Below are positions 1-10,960 of a stretch of DNA of 64,000 nucleotides, one piece after another (the first letter of the stretch is position 1; each line of letters begins with the position of its first letter). Made by a program: the position numbers and the translations under genes. Source of the DNA: Diospyros lotus. Its lineage: Eukaryota; Streptophyta; Magnoliopsida; Ericales; Ebenaceae. The notes beneath the pieces were generated by a model. The model worked only from the letters and a program-made list of their open reading frames with translations, ran no database searches and was not told the origin of the DNA. Location: positions 420,622 through 484,621 of the forward strand of contig NC_068342.1 in assembly GCF_014633365.1 (NCBI RefSeq), given 5' to 3'.

Positions 1-172
1 CGGTGACGTTAACGCCGGAAGGAGAGAGGCGAACGCGGCCAAGGAGGGCAAGAGAGCGGCAGTTGGAGTCGTAGAAGGATAAGAGATTGTCGAGATCCGG
101 AACAGCCGTGTACTTGTAGTACAATAGGACCCCGTATTCCGACTCTTCTTCTTCTGTGTGACAGGCCGCCAT
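1..172 (-). CDS. Rhodanese-like/UPF0176 protein (STR8-like), 5' partial
   Basis: The minus strand reads from an ATG at 172-170 off the left window edge, giving 57 codons without a stop. The peptide opens with an acidic stretch (EEEESEYG) and continues YGVLLYYKYTAVPDL, then NLLSFYDSNCRSLALLGRVR and LSPSGVNVT. This is the N-terminal ferredoxin-like part of the plant UPF0176/TrhO-related rhodanese proteins (Arabidopsis rhodanese-like domain protein 8 type); the LLGRVRLSPxGVNVT segment is characteristic. In bacteria the related TrhO hydroxylates tRNA uridine-34, but the plant role is not established here. The rhodanese domain itself lies outside the window. The ATG choice is supported by the acidic leader typical of homologues and the absence of an upstream in-frame extension with family character. 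Family is confident, function is inference. Confidence 0.8.
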   Translation of the reverse strand, partial: MAACHTEEEESEYGVLLYYKYTAVPDLDNLLSFYDSNCRSLALLGRVRLSPSGVNVT

Positions 173-2158
173 TGCAGATAGAGTGGAAAGGATCTCCGAA
201 GCCCTAGACTGGTCGGGGCCGGGGCGGTGACGGTTATACAAAAATTACCGGGAAAGGAAAGAGAAATGATGGCTCTGGATTGATAATATTTAGGATAAAT
301 TGCACTTTGGTCTCGGTTTGGATTATTTGAGGGATAAAATTATTTGTAAAGAAAGACTCGACAGGTAGTTTTAGATAATCATGAAATAATCAAATTATCC
401 TTGATTTGTTAAATCTAATACACATACTCTCTCTTCTTTGTCTCTTTCTCGCCTTAGCTCTCATCTCTTCTGTCTCTTTCTCGCCTCACATTTACCCCTC
501 GCCCTTGCCCTCACCGTTTGTCGATTGGCACCATCCTCTACACCTTGGTCGATTTGAGTGGTCGTCAGTTACTGAGGTTGCAGCAGTGAGGAGGCAAGGC
601 GTAGAGACAAGGCGGCGAGGAGAGGCAGCGAAAGGAGACGATGAGGTTGCAATTGCAATAGAGAAACAAGACGGCGACGAGGTTACAGGCCAGGGTGAGG
701 CGGGCGAGGAGAGAAAGAGAAAGGGATGAACAAATCGCGATATATCGTGATTTTTTGATGTCAAAATCTCGCGATATATCGCATCTGTAAAGGGGTTCTG
801 TGAACTTTTTTTGTACGAATAACGCGGTCCTTATTTGAGATACATAAATGAATTAATCTAGTTTGCACTGATCGGGGTTATCAAATGGTATTAAAAAGAC
901 TAAAATACTCTGGTTTAAATTATAAATTTGTAAATTCTATTACTATCTTACCCGCTGCTTTTTTCTCTCTTTTTTCCATGACTATCGATGCAACCACCAA
1001 CTACAGTTGTCTTCGTCTTGTCACCGTGACCTCGCTGCCTCATCTCAGCATGCGATCGACAAAGTGATGGCAGCAAGGCGCAACAACAGTAGGTGGTTGT
1101 ATTAACAACCATGAAAAAGAAAGAGAGAAGAAGAAAACAACGAGTAAGGCAATAACAGATTTTGAAAATTTGCAATTTAGACGAATGTATTTCGGTTGTT
1201 TTAACACTCTTCGATAACTCTCTCAACTGATTTCTCAGGCAAAATATCACTATTTTTCATAAATTGCATTTGGCCTCGTAGTTTAGTTAAAATTTGTTGT
1301 AGTTGATAATTTTAGAAATTCTTGTAATTTATTTTTTTTTACAATATTTCTCTTTGTCAATAATATTATTACTTAAATTAAGTTAACATAAATTAAGAGT
1401 ATATAAAAGTTGAGCTGAATAAGGTGGATAAGTTTTCTCTAATAATAAACTAACAAAATAAAAGAATAGAAAGAAAAACTCTAAATATGTGACGTTAATT
1501 AACTTTAAAATATTTTGTTAATTTACTTTGTAAAAATATTAAAAATAAATTTTACAAAATAAATATTATTTCTTATAAAGGCTCGTTACAAAACATCTAA
1601 TGTGAATCGTCAAACTATAATTAGACATAGATTTCTCTTTTATAAGACTACTCCAAAATTGCACCCTCTCATAAAACAATATTTAGAAATAAGAAATAAG
1701 CTAAAAAAAATAAAATATATAAATTATTTTAAATAAAAATATTTTATATTATATTTGTTAAATTTATCTAACAACCTTTAAAAAAAGAAATCAATTATCT
1801 TTTTATTAAAAAAATTTAGAGAAATTTATTTCTACCTTTTTAGATAAATTTATCTTGCTCTAGATAAAAAAAAATGACACATGTGTTCTCAAATGTATTC
1901 TAAAAAAATTAACAAACAATTTAATAAAACTTTTAAACTACTTCACAATTTTATTTTCACCATTCCATAATCACCAGCAAAACAAAGCCTATAATTCCAC
2001 ACATGGACCAGATTGTTACATATAGTTACAAAAAAACAAAGCCAAATTGATATTACAGAAATTTGAACTCTTGAGTGATTCTAGGAAATAAGCCAGTAGT
2101 GACTTAAAACCACAAATAAAGAAGGTGGTGGTACATTTTAGTAAATTAATCTTTTAAA
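173..2158. other. AT-rich intergenic region, no gene seen
   Basis: From about 173 to 300 is the presumed 5' flank of the rhodanese gene. The rest is AT-rich with long A/T runs. Two copies of a palindromic core CGCGATATATCG occur at about 735-783. Purine-rich and pyrimidine-rich blocks near 420-720 and 955-1130 give short unsupported ORFs on both strands. The phrase AAATTGCAYTTGGYCTCG occurs near 298 and 1260 in the same orientation, suggesting decayed repeat copies. No gene structure is supported. Confidence 0.5.
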
Positions 2159-2558
2159 CTATATCACTAACACATAAATCGCATATAGAATCCCTGGAAT
2201 GTAACCCAATATAGTCAGCAACAAGTCAATCCAGAATTCCACCTGCAACAAAAACTTTAGAATTATTAATGACAGATAAATAAAAATCATATGCATAATT
2301 CTTATATACACGAAATAAATTTAGCTCATAAATGAGCAAATATCAAAAACAATTTGGCCCAAAACTATTTATCATATCAAATTTTGATGTAAACGTTTTT
2401 TTTACAGTGACATGATCATTTTTCATTGATAGGAATCTAGATAGATGTATTATTGGGGAGGGTGAGGGAGAAAGTACCCCTATGCCATAGCGAAGGAAGA
2501 CACCAACTGGTGGAAGGAGGATCGCCAGTAAGATCTCTAGGAAGGTGGCTGAACCCAT
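2159..2558 (-). CDS. RCI2: RCI2/PMP3 (LTI6-type) small hydrophobic membrane protein
   Basis: Two exons: 2558..2478 and 2242..2159, joined in phase 0 with a canonical GT donor at 2477-2476 and AG acceptor at 2244-2243. The product is 54 residues. It begins MGSATFLEILLAILLPPVGV, then FLRYGIG, and exon 2 gives VEFWIDLLLTILGYIPGI followed by LYAIYVLVI. This matches the whole PMP3/RCI2 family: two transmembrane helices around a short polar loop, with conserved LLPPxGVF and GYIPGIxYAIY motifs. Family members sit in the plasma membrane, are induced by cold, salt or dehydration, and help keep membrane potential and ion balance. An in-frame ATG eight codons upstream (2582) exists, but the family start is MGSAT, so 2558 is preferred. 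A TATA-like TTTATATATAG lies at about 2585-2595, very near the ATG, so the real promoter may be further upstream. Confidence 0.92.
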
Positions 2559-2599
2559 GATGCGATCCTGCAGCTCAGGCACAGCTATATATAAATTTG

Positions 2600-3296
2600 G
2601 AATGGCTTTTGGTGAAACTGAACTTTGGAAGTTGGCTCTGTGCGAAACTGTACTTGGGTTCTTCTGTAACGAGGAAGGGAGAGAGAGGGCTTATAGCTGA
2701 AGGAGGTGGTCGGTCTTCAAGGAGGCCAATCCACGTGGTTGAAAGGAGTGATACACCTGTCCATCACGGACCCAACACTATCTCCTCTTTTCTATTTTAT
2801 ATTTGGACAGATGACCTGTGAGACGGGGATGACGTCCGTCCTTAATTTTAGGTTTAGTATATAAATCAATGAATTTTGTATACATATTACGAATTTTAGA
2901 TTTGTATACATTTTAATTTTAGATTTTTTCCAAGTTCAAGTAGCACAAATCAGCCAAAGGAGCAAGACATATCAATACATATCAGTCACATTCAACCCCC
3001 CTCCCCCCCAAAAAATGGCATTTTTTCTTTACTCTTAATCTCCTTCCTGCATGTATATCCATTTTGAAGCAATGTTATACGTAATTATGTGAGGAAGAAA
3101 ACAAGTAGTGGGGATCATGTAAATAATAACATGACTGTCCAGTGCGGCTTTCTAAGGCTTGCAATTATCAGATGGGACAAAAACCACACTGTGTTTACTG
3201 GTCGGGTTGCTTGCTATAGAGAAAAGAATAGATTGATTGGCAATAGATGCCAAGGAAATCCAACATATCTTCAATGCACCAAGAAAAAGTTAAAAT
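2600..3296. other. Intergenic region between RCI2 and the hydrolase pseudogene
   Basis: Upstream flank of RCI2 followed by AT-rich sequence with a C8-A6 run at about 3001-3014. Short ORFs here (2597-2821, 3089-3322) have no recognisable protein character. Nothing else seen. Confidence 0.4.
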
Positions 3297-5480
3297 CTAA
3301 CCTGGACACAGTGAATATATAATCTTTGGAGAAAGACTAGCTTGAGTTTTAGCAAGGTGAGCCACGAAGGATTCAGTTAGTTGGTTGACGAGATGAGGTG
3401 CCTCATCCTCCACACAAGTCAACAAATGATACAGTTAGAATTCAGAAATCATCATTCACCAAAATATTTGTAGAACTGCAAGCGCAAACACTTAGATGAA
3501 TAATTTCTTTCCACTTAACATGAGGGTAAACTTTTGTTATGCACACGCGATCTTTCACCATAACAATGTTTACGTTTGAATTTGACCACAATTAAGGGTA
3601 CATTAAAAATGTGGTAAGCTTCTATGCATATGTGATGTTTCACTGCAACCATGTTTGCATTTGAATTTGCCCATAATCAAGGGTACAAAAAATGACATGA
3701 AAAGATTTGCTATTCCTAGTTCCCTTAGAAGGCAAAATACAGATGGCGATCCTTACCCGGGCACTGTGTGCTGTGTGTGTGAGAGAGAGAGAGAGAGAGA
3801 CCTGAAAGCAATGGCCAACATTATTAGGGAGGACAATAAAATCTGCTACAGAATCAAATTTGCCAAAAGTTCTTCCAAGCTCAATGGGCTCCCACGGCAC
3901 TGCAAAGGAGGAGAAACACAAAATTTGGGTGGTTGAGACCATCAGTATATATCCCAGAAACAATATCACAAAACAGTATATGGATTAACTTAAGACTATG
4001 ACCTTGAGTAGAGGTAATAGCTCCTCCGGAAGCGGACCTCCTGAATAGCATATAAACTCTAGAAACACATCTGCAGCGCCAGGCTCGAGTCCTGGAAGAA
4101 GTATAGCCTGAACTCATTCATATGTTACCTGGGAAGTGTCGTGATAACACTGAAATGCAGTGTGTTAGAAGCAGTTCAACAAGATAATAACCAGATTGGA
4201 TAAGTGCCCTGGTTTGTGAGTAAAGGTATCGTAAATTCACATCCTGTCAAGGCTGATATTGTGGCTGTTATGAAGGTAGATCATGGTTCCCATTTTGTGT
4301 TTATTTGAATTTTGCTTATCTTTCTATATGAAATATAAATTCCCCAACAGTATAATTGACTCTAAAGACATTACAGAATGTATGTTTTTATTCAGAATTT
4401 ATTCTCATTATTCATCAGCAAATCCAGCCCTTGTTGTCTGGCTTTCCCTAGGTAACTTGGAGAAGAGAACAAGGGTCTTCTGTTACTCCTTTATTCTTGC
4501 ATTTTAGCCTCTGCTAAGCAGTGACAAGTTTATGAGAATTGGACAGAATTAAATATTAATTTACGATTTAGGTTTACGGTTAGGATATAGGTTTTATTTA
4601 GATTTTAAATTTTTAATTTCTGGTGAAGGCAATGGTTGCAATTTCCCTGCTGTCCATAGGGATATCCTTGTTCATAACTTCCATGTCCATGCTTAACATT
4701 CTTTTTACACTTCTTTGCTTATATATGTAGCCCTTGACACCATAAACATTACTGCATAATAGCATTGATCATACATTCTTAATATCATACAAGAATACTT
4801 GAGAAAAAATACTCGAGATTGAGTCTGGTCTAGCAATAAATTTATAAAAAGATTGCTCAGTGCAATATTCTTGACAAGAAGTGCATGAATTTAAACCCAA
4901 ATTCACAAGATTAATACTCTAGATTGTGTAAAGAGAGAATTACATTCAATTTTACCTGAACAAAGTCTGGAATAATCTTATCAGAGGTCTTCCGTACCAA
5001 GGTTGCTTGTTGGTATGAAGCATATGAAGAGACATGTTTAGAAGCATAATGCCCATGCAGGTTTCAGGCTCCATCGATCACCGCAGCCTGAAGACCAACA
5101 AGCCCTACATATTTCATCTTTTAGGCACATCATGTTCAATGTACGTAGTCAAATTCAAGGAAATTAAAGAATAAAGGTAGGGAAAAGAAAGCATCAAAGC
5201 AATTGAATGAGGCATCTAATTGAGAAAAGAAGATTGGTTTATAATAGAAATCAACTCAAAAACAAACAAAATGAGAATATGGGAAGTTTTAATTCTATAT
5301 TGATGTGGCAATATAGAATTCATTTACCTGTGTGGCCCAGGTCTCAAATGTGTAAAATGGCTATTCATGCTCCCGAGGATTTGGTTTGTCTGAATAACCA
5401 TAACCAATAAAATCAATTGAAAATACCCTATGGGAACGTGCAAGCACCGGAATAGTTTTCCTCCAATGGTCAATATTGTC
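3297..5480 (-). pseudogene. Alpha/beta-hydrolase pseudogene (chlorophyll-dephytylase/CLD1-like)
   Basis: Five exon-like blocks in correct order on the minus strand spell one plant alpha/beta hydrolase. Block a (about 5480-5328) reads DNIDHWRKTIPVLARSHRV and FIGYGYSDKPNPR, then hits an in-frame TAG before PFYTFETW. Block b (about 5107-4956) reads GLVGLQAAV, then a 4-base ATCG insertion shifts frame into MEPETCMGIMLLNMSLHMLH and KQPWYGRPLIR. Block c (4149-4003) reads CYHDTSQVTYE, a TGA, then VQAILLPGLEPGAADVFLEF and GPLPEELLPLLK. Block d (3899-3802) reads PWEPIELGRTFGKFDSV through VGHCFQ. Block e (3407-3297) reads DEAPHLVNQLTESFVAHL and ends TAG. Several block edges keep GT or AG splice signals. 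Missing are the N-terminus, the exon expected to carry the catalytic Ser (CNSIGG in relatives) and the strand with the acidic GDKD; the His of VGHC survives. Because introns are kept, this is a decayed genomic copy, not a retrocopy. Two stops, a frameshift and lost exons make function very unlikely. The CLD1 comparison is from memory. Confidence 0.85.
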
Positions 5481-5489
5481 AAAAGAGAT

Positions 5490-7271
5490 AAGTTAATCAA
5501 AACTACTTAACAAAACAAACAGTTGTGCAAAGATTAATATTGAACTTTTAACAAAAATGAATCCTCATGGAAACTCATTTATGTTCTAACTTTTTAGGCA
5601 TTTATTCAAGGGCATCGTAGTCATTTACAAAAACAGCAACAGCATTATGTAATGTAAGTTCTCTTATTAAAATAGACTTTAATCTTTTATACCTATTGAA
5701 TTGTAATGTCATCGTTATCCTTTTTAGATGTCAAAGCAATGCCTGTAATATTATTGAAGTAGAAAAAGTTCTAATTCCTATGATGTAGACACATGCCAAG
5801 CAGAATTAGATTGGCAACCAACCTCAAATTGTAAGAAGCGGGAGGATGGGAAAATAGTATCACTAATAATTGGGGGGTTTTATGAAGAAGTAATAAGTAC
5901 AGTTTTGGCTTTATGATTATTTTTGACTGAGTTTTTTTTTGAATTTGTAGAACGTGGAAAGGGAGGTGTTAGGACCATGTGTGTCACTTGTTTCAAAATG
6001 CTTTTCATTGAGATGGACGATTTCTAATGAGTGCTATAAGGATTGTAAAATTATAACAAGAAGAATACTCAATCGCTCAACGTAGAATTATGGTCCTTCA
6101 AATTAAAGGAAGAATGATATAAAAGAAAGCCCATAATCAAGTTATAAGATTTAAAAGGTGAAAAATAAATTATTGTCAAAGAAAAATGCATAGTATAAAA
6201 TATTAGACAATATAAGGAGAGGCAAATCAAATGATTACAGGAAGGAACTCATAGATTTTGCCCTTGAAAAATAAATCACATTATGTGGATGCATGTGGGA
6301 ATTGGCCTAGCATTAGGGTCGCCCTAATTATATTTTGAGAATTTAGACGTATGCATGCGAGCATATAGTTCTCTCTCGTATTAGCAAATTCAACACTAGT
6401 GACTCTATTTTTGTTGGTGATATCCAATCATTCTTAAGTTAGGGTTTTATGTTCCCAAGTTATCTAAATTTGCATGTCCGTCCCTTGCAAATTTAGTGCA
6501 ACTTTTAGAAAATTACTCAAAATATTAGAAAATTTATTCAAATTCAAAAGTTTCTCAATTAAAAAATTGAGATTAAATTTAGAAAAGGCAATTTTTCCAA
6601 AATTGAATTTGAAAAACTATTAAAGATGAGTTTTTTTTTTTTAAATTTTTCTTGTTAATTTAAAGATTTGAAAAACTAAAAATTTTCTATAAATCACCTC
6701 CATCCCATTTTCTATTTAATGTGTATTTTTATTTTGTTTTGGCTAATTTAACACCTATAATGAGTTTAGGAATTAGGACTTCAGGGTTTAACAATTGACT
6801 TTTTGCTAATTGTTATTTGACTACTGCATTTAGTTAGGAATTGTTTGGCTGAGTATTATTTGATATGATATGATTATTTATTTATTTTTGATACTTTATT
6901 ATGAAAAAATAAAATTTAAATATACACTACAATTTGAGGGCCTATTTTGACATTTCGACTCAGATCTCCAAAATCTCAAGCATCTACAGTTTGTTTGCTT
7001 GAGTACTTTTTTTGTATTTATTTTTTCAATTCTTTGTGTCGAATTGAATTGGTAAAGAATGGAAAGTCAATGTTCAAGTATCTGCACTTAGGGCTTTTTC
7101 TGGTGTTGGGGGAGAAAGAATTGAGGGAGAGAGTGTCCATTATGTGCTTGTGCAATGAAGAAGCTGGACCTCTTCTTTTCTCCCTCTTGCTTTCCTTTTT
7201 CCATTCCATTGGACGCTAGATTTAGGAGAGTCGATTACAATTTGGACCTTTCAGTAACTATATATCATTTA
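5490..7271. other. AT-rich intergenic region, no gene seen
   Basis: Long A/T-rich stretches, with homopurine and T9-T10 runs near 5933 and 6632. ORFs at 6947-7346 are short, overlap on both strands and show no family character. No RNA gene seen. Confidence 0.4.
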
Positions 7272-7288
7272 AAGATTCCATTCCATAG

Positions 7289-7461
7289 GCCCCCAGGGTA
7301 TAAGTCGAACAGTCGGACAAGCAATATGTCGGGTTCGCACCAGTAGGTCGTGAGTTCGATCATCGCCCTGCGCAGTGAGACAAAATCTCACGCTTGCAAT
7401 TTATCTCATTTGTCCGAATCAAGGGCACAAGCGATGAAGGCTGCACAAGGACAATCATCCT
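7289..7461 (+). mobile_element. tRNA-derived SINE insertion with 17-bp target-site duplication
   Basis: A 173-bp insert is flanked by a perfect 17-bp direct repeat AAGATTCCATTCCATAG at 7272-7288 and 7462-7478. Inside is a pol III B-box-like string GGTCGTGAGTTCGATCA (about 7346-7362), as in tRNA-derived plant SINEs, with GTCGGGTTCGCAC just before it. A long target duplication and an internal pol III promoter are the hallmarks of a SINE moved by LINE machinery. The duplication being exact suggests a fairly recent insertion. The A box is not clear, and no long A tail is present at the 3' end. Confidence 0.75.
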
Positions 7462-7478
7462 AAGATTCCATTCCATAG

Positions 7479-8207
7479 TCTCCATTCCATAGTCTCCCTT
7501 TGTTGCAACATTTTGTTTTTTATACATAATTTATATAATTTTCATCAATCCTTGCTAATGGCCAATGCTATGAATTATCTATCAACTAATAAATTCCATA
7601 ACAACTTGAAAATTCTGAGCATGCAAGCAATAACAAATATCGTGGCTAAATACATATATTAGACCATGTATTTATATATTTTTTTTCCGTTTAAACACTT
7701 AAATTTTTTGTTATTTCAATTATATTTCTAAACTATACAATTTCGACTCAGTTGCATATCTCGTCAAAGTTGATCATTGCACATATACTAAAATATTCAA
7801 ATTACCCTTTATGTGCGTGCAAACCGACTACCATCTCTACCACAACTTCTTCTTTTAGTGGCCGATGATGAGACAAATGTAGGCCCCCAACGACAGGCGA
7901 AGGCAAAGGTCGCTTTCAGCGATCAACAATGACCTACACCTACCGTCTTTGCCTGCACCTACCCCTTCAACTTCGCCTCTGCCTACCATCGATGCCTTTA
8001 TATGTCGCCTCCTAACGGCCTACACCTACTTTATTGTCGACCAATAAAAGAAGAAGCTATGGCGAAGATGGTGGTCGATTTACACACACGTGAGACGTAA
8101 TTTGAGTATTTTACTGCACGTGTAATCAACTGTGCCGAGGTGTGCAATTAACTTGTATAATTGTCATTTATGATACTCAACTAGATTCTTATCTCAATTG
8201 CTTAACA
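7479..8207. repeat. Intergenic region, possible decayed foldback/MITE-like repeat
   Basis: The left part (about 7650-7810) and right part (about 8090-8200) carry loosely complementary phrases around a GC-richer centre (about 7850-8070). The centre has several CCTACACCTAC and GCCTACC strings. This layout resembles a degenerate foldback element, but no clean terminal inverted repeat or target duplication could be fixed. No gene is supported. Confidence 0.3.
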
Positions 8208-9494
8208 TCTTTATATATATAAAAGTAGGATAATTCGAAAAAAAAAAAATTCTCCCAAAACTTGCATTAATAATTTGCATTTGGTACTTATTGCATTAAT
8301 AATTTGCATTTAGTATTTTGCATTAGTAATTTAAAATTTTCAATTGTTTTGAAATAATAAGTACTAATTACTGTAAAATTAATAATGAATTTTAAATACA
8401 TGAATTTTTCAATGCTAATCATGGATTTTTCAAAACATTATTATGAGAATATTAAATATTTAATTAATCCGTCAATCAATAAAAAATAAATACTATTTAT
8501 GAGGAATATCAATAGACACTTAAAATATTAATTAAGTCACAGAAAATTATCTATTAAATAAAATATTATCTTTATATAATATAATAATATATAATATATT
8601 ATATTAAAGTAAAATAGTTTATAAATTTTTTTCCCTCTAAAAATCTGTCAAATTGTTTTTTGCCTCTAAAATTTGTATTAAATTTACATGGGTTTTCTAA
8701 GAAATATTAATAGACAACTTGAACTATTAATTAAGTCATAAAAAATTATCCATTTATTTAAAATCTTATCTTTATATATTTTTATTCTATATATATATAT
8801 AATATTAAAGTAGGATAGTCATGTAAAGTATTTTGTCAAATGTCAATCAATGGTAAAAAAAAATTCTCAAAAACTTGCATTAAATCAAAGGTAGTGATTA
8901 ATTAATTATTAATTTTATTTTAATAATTATATTATAGTCTTGAAAATGTGATATCTTAATAAATTCATAAAAAAATATTTAAGGTTGTCAAATGCTTGGG
9001 TTTTTCAATGCTAATTAATATTTAAGGTATCACATTTTTAAGACTATGGAAGAAATCAAAATTCATATTTTTAAATTTTTGTTATTATTGAAAAACTTAT
9101 TCTTAGTCACATTTAAGAGTTTTAATTTATATTTATAATATAATAAATAAAAAATAACGAACGTCTTTAAGTGGATATATTATAAATTTTATAATATTTA
9201 TTTATAAATAAATATAATATAACAAATAAATAAATTTATAAGTATTTTGCCAAGTGACCTACTTAATGTATTAATTATTCTTTAACACATTGAATGACAT
9301 GACATTGAATTAAAAGTGGTTTCCATTAGCATATTGAATAGTAAATAATTAATTAAACTTAAATTTTGATAAAAGATTAAATATTAAAAGAAAAAATTAT
9401 AATTATCAATTATGTTAGAATTATTTAAAATAATGAGTTTAATTTTTTATTTTTAAATTAAACTCTTACTAATATTGCACGGGTTTAACACTAG
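8208..9494 (+). mobile_element. Non-autonomous Helitron-like element
   Basis: The left end TCTTTATATATATAAAAG (8208-8225), continuing TAGGATAA, fits the TC-start and AAAGTAGGATA style of plant Helitrons. The right end GCACGGGTTTAACACTAG (9477-9494) fits the CTAG terminus. The element sits between an A (8207) and a T (9495), as Helitrons do. The interior is AT-rich and non-coding. It holds extra left-end-like phrases near 8570 and 8765-8820 (ATATTAAAGTAGGATAG), as though several ends were nested or shuffled. No Rep/helicase coding is seen, so movement would need a partner in trans. The expected 3' hairpin is only partly visible (GCACGGG), so the call is probable rather than certain. Confidence 0.55.
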
Positions 9495-9814
9495 TTAGTG
9501 AAAAAATAAATAAGTTTACTGGGTACCAACAAAAGTAAAATTACTAATTTATCTCTACAAGGCAACGCATGCATTTCTTTTTATCACGTGCTCTTATGTC
9601 AAGTAAATGAAAGATGGCATGTGTCCCTTAAATTTAGTCTAGATTAAATAATAGGTTAGAAAACTTAACCCTCATATATTCTATTTCCAAAGAACTCAAT
9701 GGATTCACAGGCAGAAATAACTGAATCCATAGACATACATGGCCCAAAAGCCATGAAGATAATTTCAGCCAAACAGATAGATTCGCCACCACCCCTAAGA
9801 TATCCAAGTTTAAA

Positions 9815-10307
9815 CGAAAATTAAAGAATGAAATTGAAATGATAAATAGAACAAAAAGTAAAACAAATCACATGAGACGAGCGAATTATCATGGTTTGAA
9901 TTTCCTTTTAAAACAACCTTACATCCAGCCTAAGAACCCTCCAAGAGCAGTCTTCTTTGATTCAAAGAACAATGATCCAGTATAGTCAGTTGCACCCCAC
10001 AATTACAAGCATTCTCTCAAGATTACAAAAACTATTCTAAAATCATAGTCTTTTCTATCTCAAAGCTTTTTAGTGAAACAGTAGCATCATGAGTTAATGA
10101 TGCTTAGCCCCCATTTCCCATTTATAGAATATTAGGGCTATAATTCGTAAACTATTACAAAATTGGTATAGATATTACCGATTTACTCCCCAACTTAATT
10201 TCAAACTGCAAGTGAGGCCATTGCCTATCTTTACCCTCTAAAACTGCATAATAACTTGTGTAAAACACTATTATCACTACCATTAATACTCTAGACAAAC
10301 TCTAACA
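9815..10307 (-). repeat. 3' LTR of the miniature retroelement, truncated
   Basis: 493 bp retained. It begins TGTTAGAGTTTGTC at 10307 and loses homology near 9815, whereas the partner LTR continues for about 85 bp more. Confidence 0.7.
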
Positions 10308-10383
10308 ATTCTCCACCATTGTCTTGAGTATGATCCATTTCATTCTTCATCCATCAAAGCCTTGCCCTACTCTAATACCAATT

Positions 10384-10960
10384 TGTTATACCTAGGGTCA
10401 CTAGATCAGATTTCTTAGATGGAAATTATGACACTCTCAATCGCATACACCCACGAACGAAATTGAAAGAACAAATTAAAGAATGAAATTGAAATGATAA
10501 ACAAAACAGAAAGTAAAGCAAACTACATGGGACAAGCGGATTATCTTTGTTTGGATTGCTCCTTAAGACAACCATACATCCAACCTAAGAACTCTCCAAG
10601 AGTAGTCTTCTTTGATTCAAAAAACAATAATCAGTACACCGATTGCACCCCACAATTACAAGTCTTCTCTCAAGATTATAAAAAGCTATTTTAAAACCAC
10701 AATTTTTTCTCTCTCAAAGTTTTCTTGTGAAACAATAGCATCATGCATTACTGATACCTAACCCCCATTTCTTATTTATAGAATATTAGGACGATAATTC
10801 ATATGCTATTATAAAATTAGTATGGATATTATCAGTTTACCCCTAACTTAATTTCTAATTGCAAGTGAGGCCACTGCTTATCTCTACCATCTAAAACCGC
10901 ATAATAATCTGTACAAAACACTACTATCACTGCCATCAATACTCTAGACAAATTCTAACA
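10384..10960 (-). repeat. 5' LTR of the miniature retroelement
   Basis: Complete 577-bp LTR bounded by TG at 10960-10959 and CA at 10385-10384 on the minus strand. It is homologous along most of its length to 9815-10307. Confidence 0.75.

Larger units (their letters stand above)
9815..10960 (-). mobile_element. Miniature (TRIM-like) LTR retroelement with a 76-bp interior
   Basis: Read on the minus strand: an LTR starts TGTTAGAATTTGTC at 10960 and ends TATAACA at 10384. Just inside is a primer-binding-like AATTGGTATTAGAG (methionine-initiator type, compare TGGTATCAGAGC). A short interior runs 10383-10308, ending in the purine-rich GGTGGAGAAT. The second LTR then starts TGTTAGAGTTTGTC at 10307. 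The downstream LTR is truncated, losing about 85 bp at its end, near 9815. There is no coding capacity. The order LTR-PBS-PPT-LTR with no genes defines a TRIM/SMART-like non-autonomous element. The two LTRs differ at many positions, so the insertion is old. A target duplication cannot be checked because the 3' LTR end is missing. Confidence 0.75.

Noticed and set aside
406..729. 107-codon plus-strand ORF with a signal-like start, and its minus-strand partner
   Set aside because: Low-complexity purine/pyrimidine-biased sequence gives open frames on both strands; no family character and no exons.
3640..3969. 109-codon minus-strand ORF as a stand-alone gene
   Set aside because: It is block d of the hydrolase pseudogene read through the flanking intron and CT repeat.
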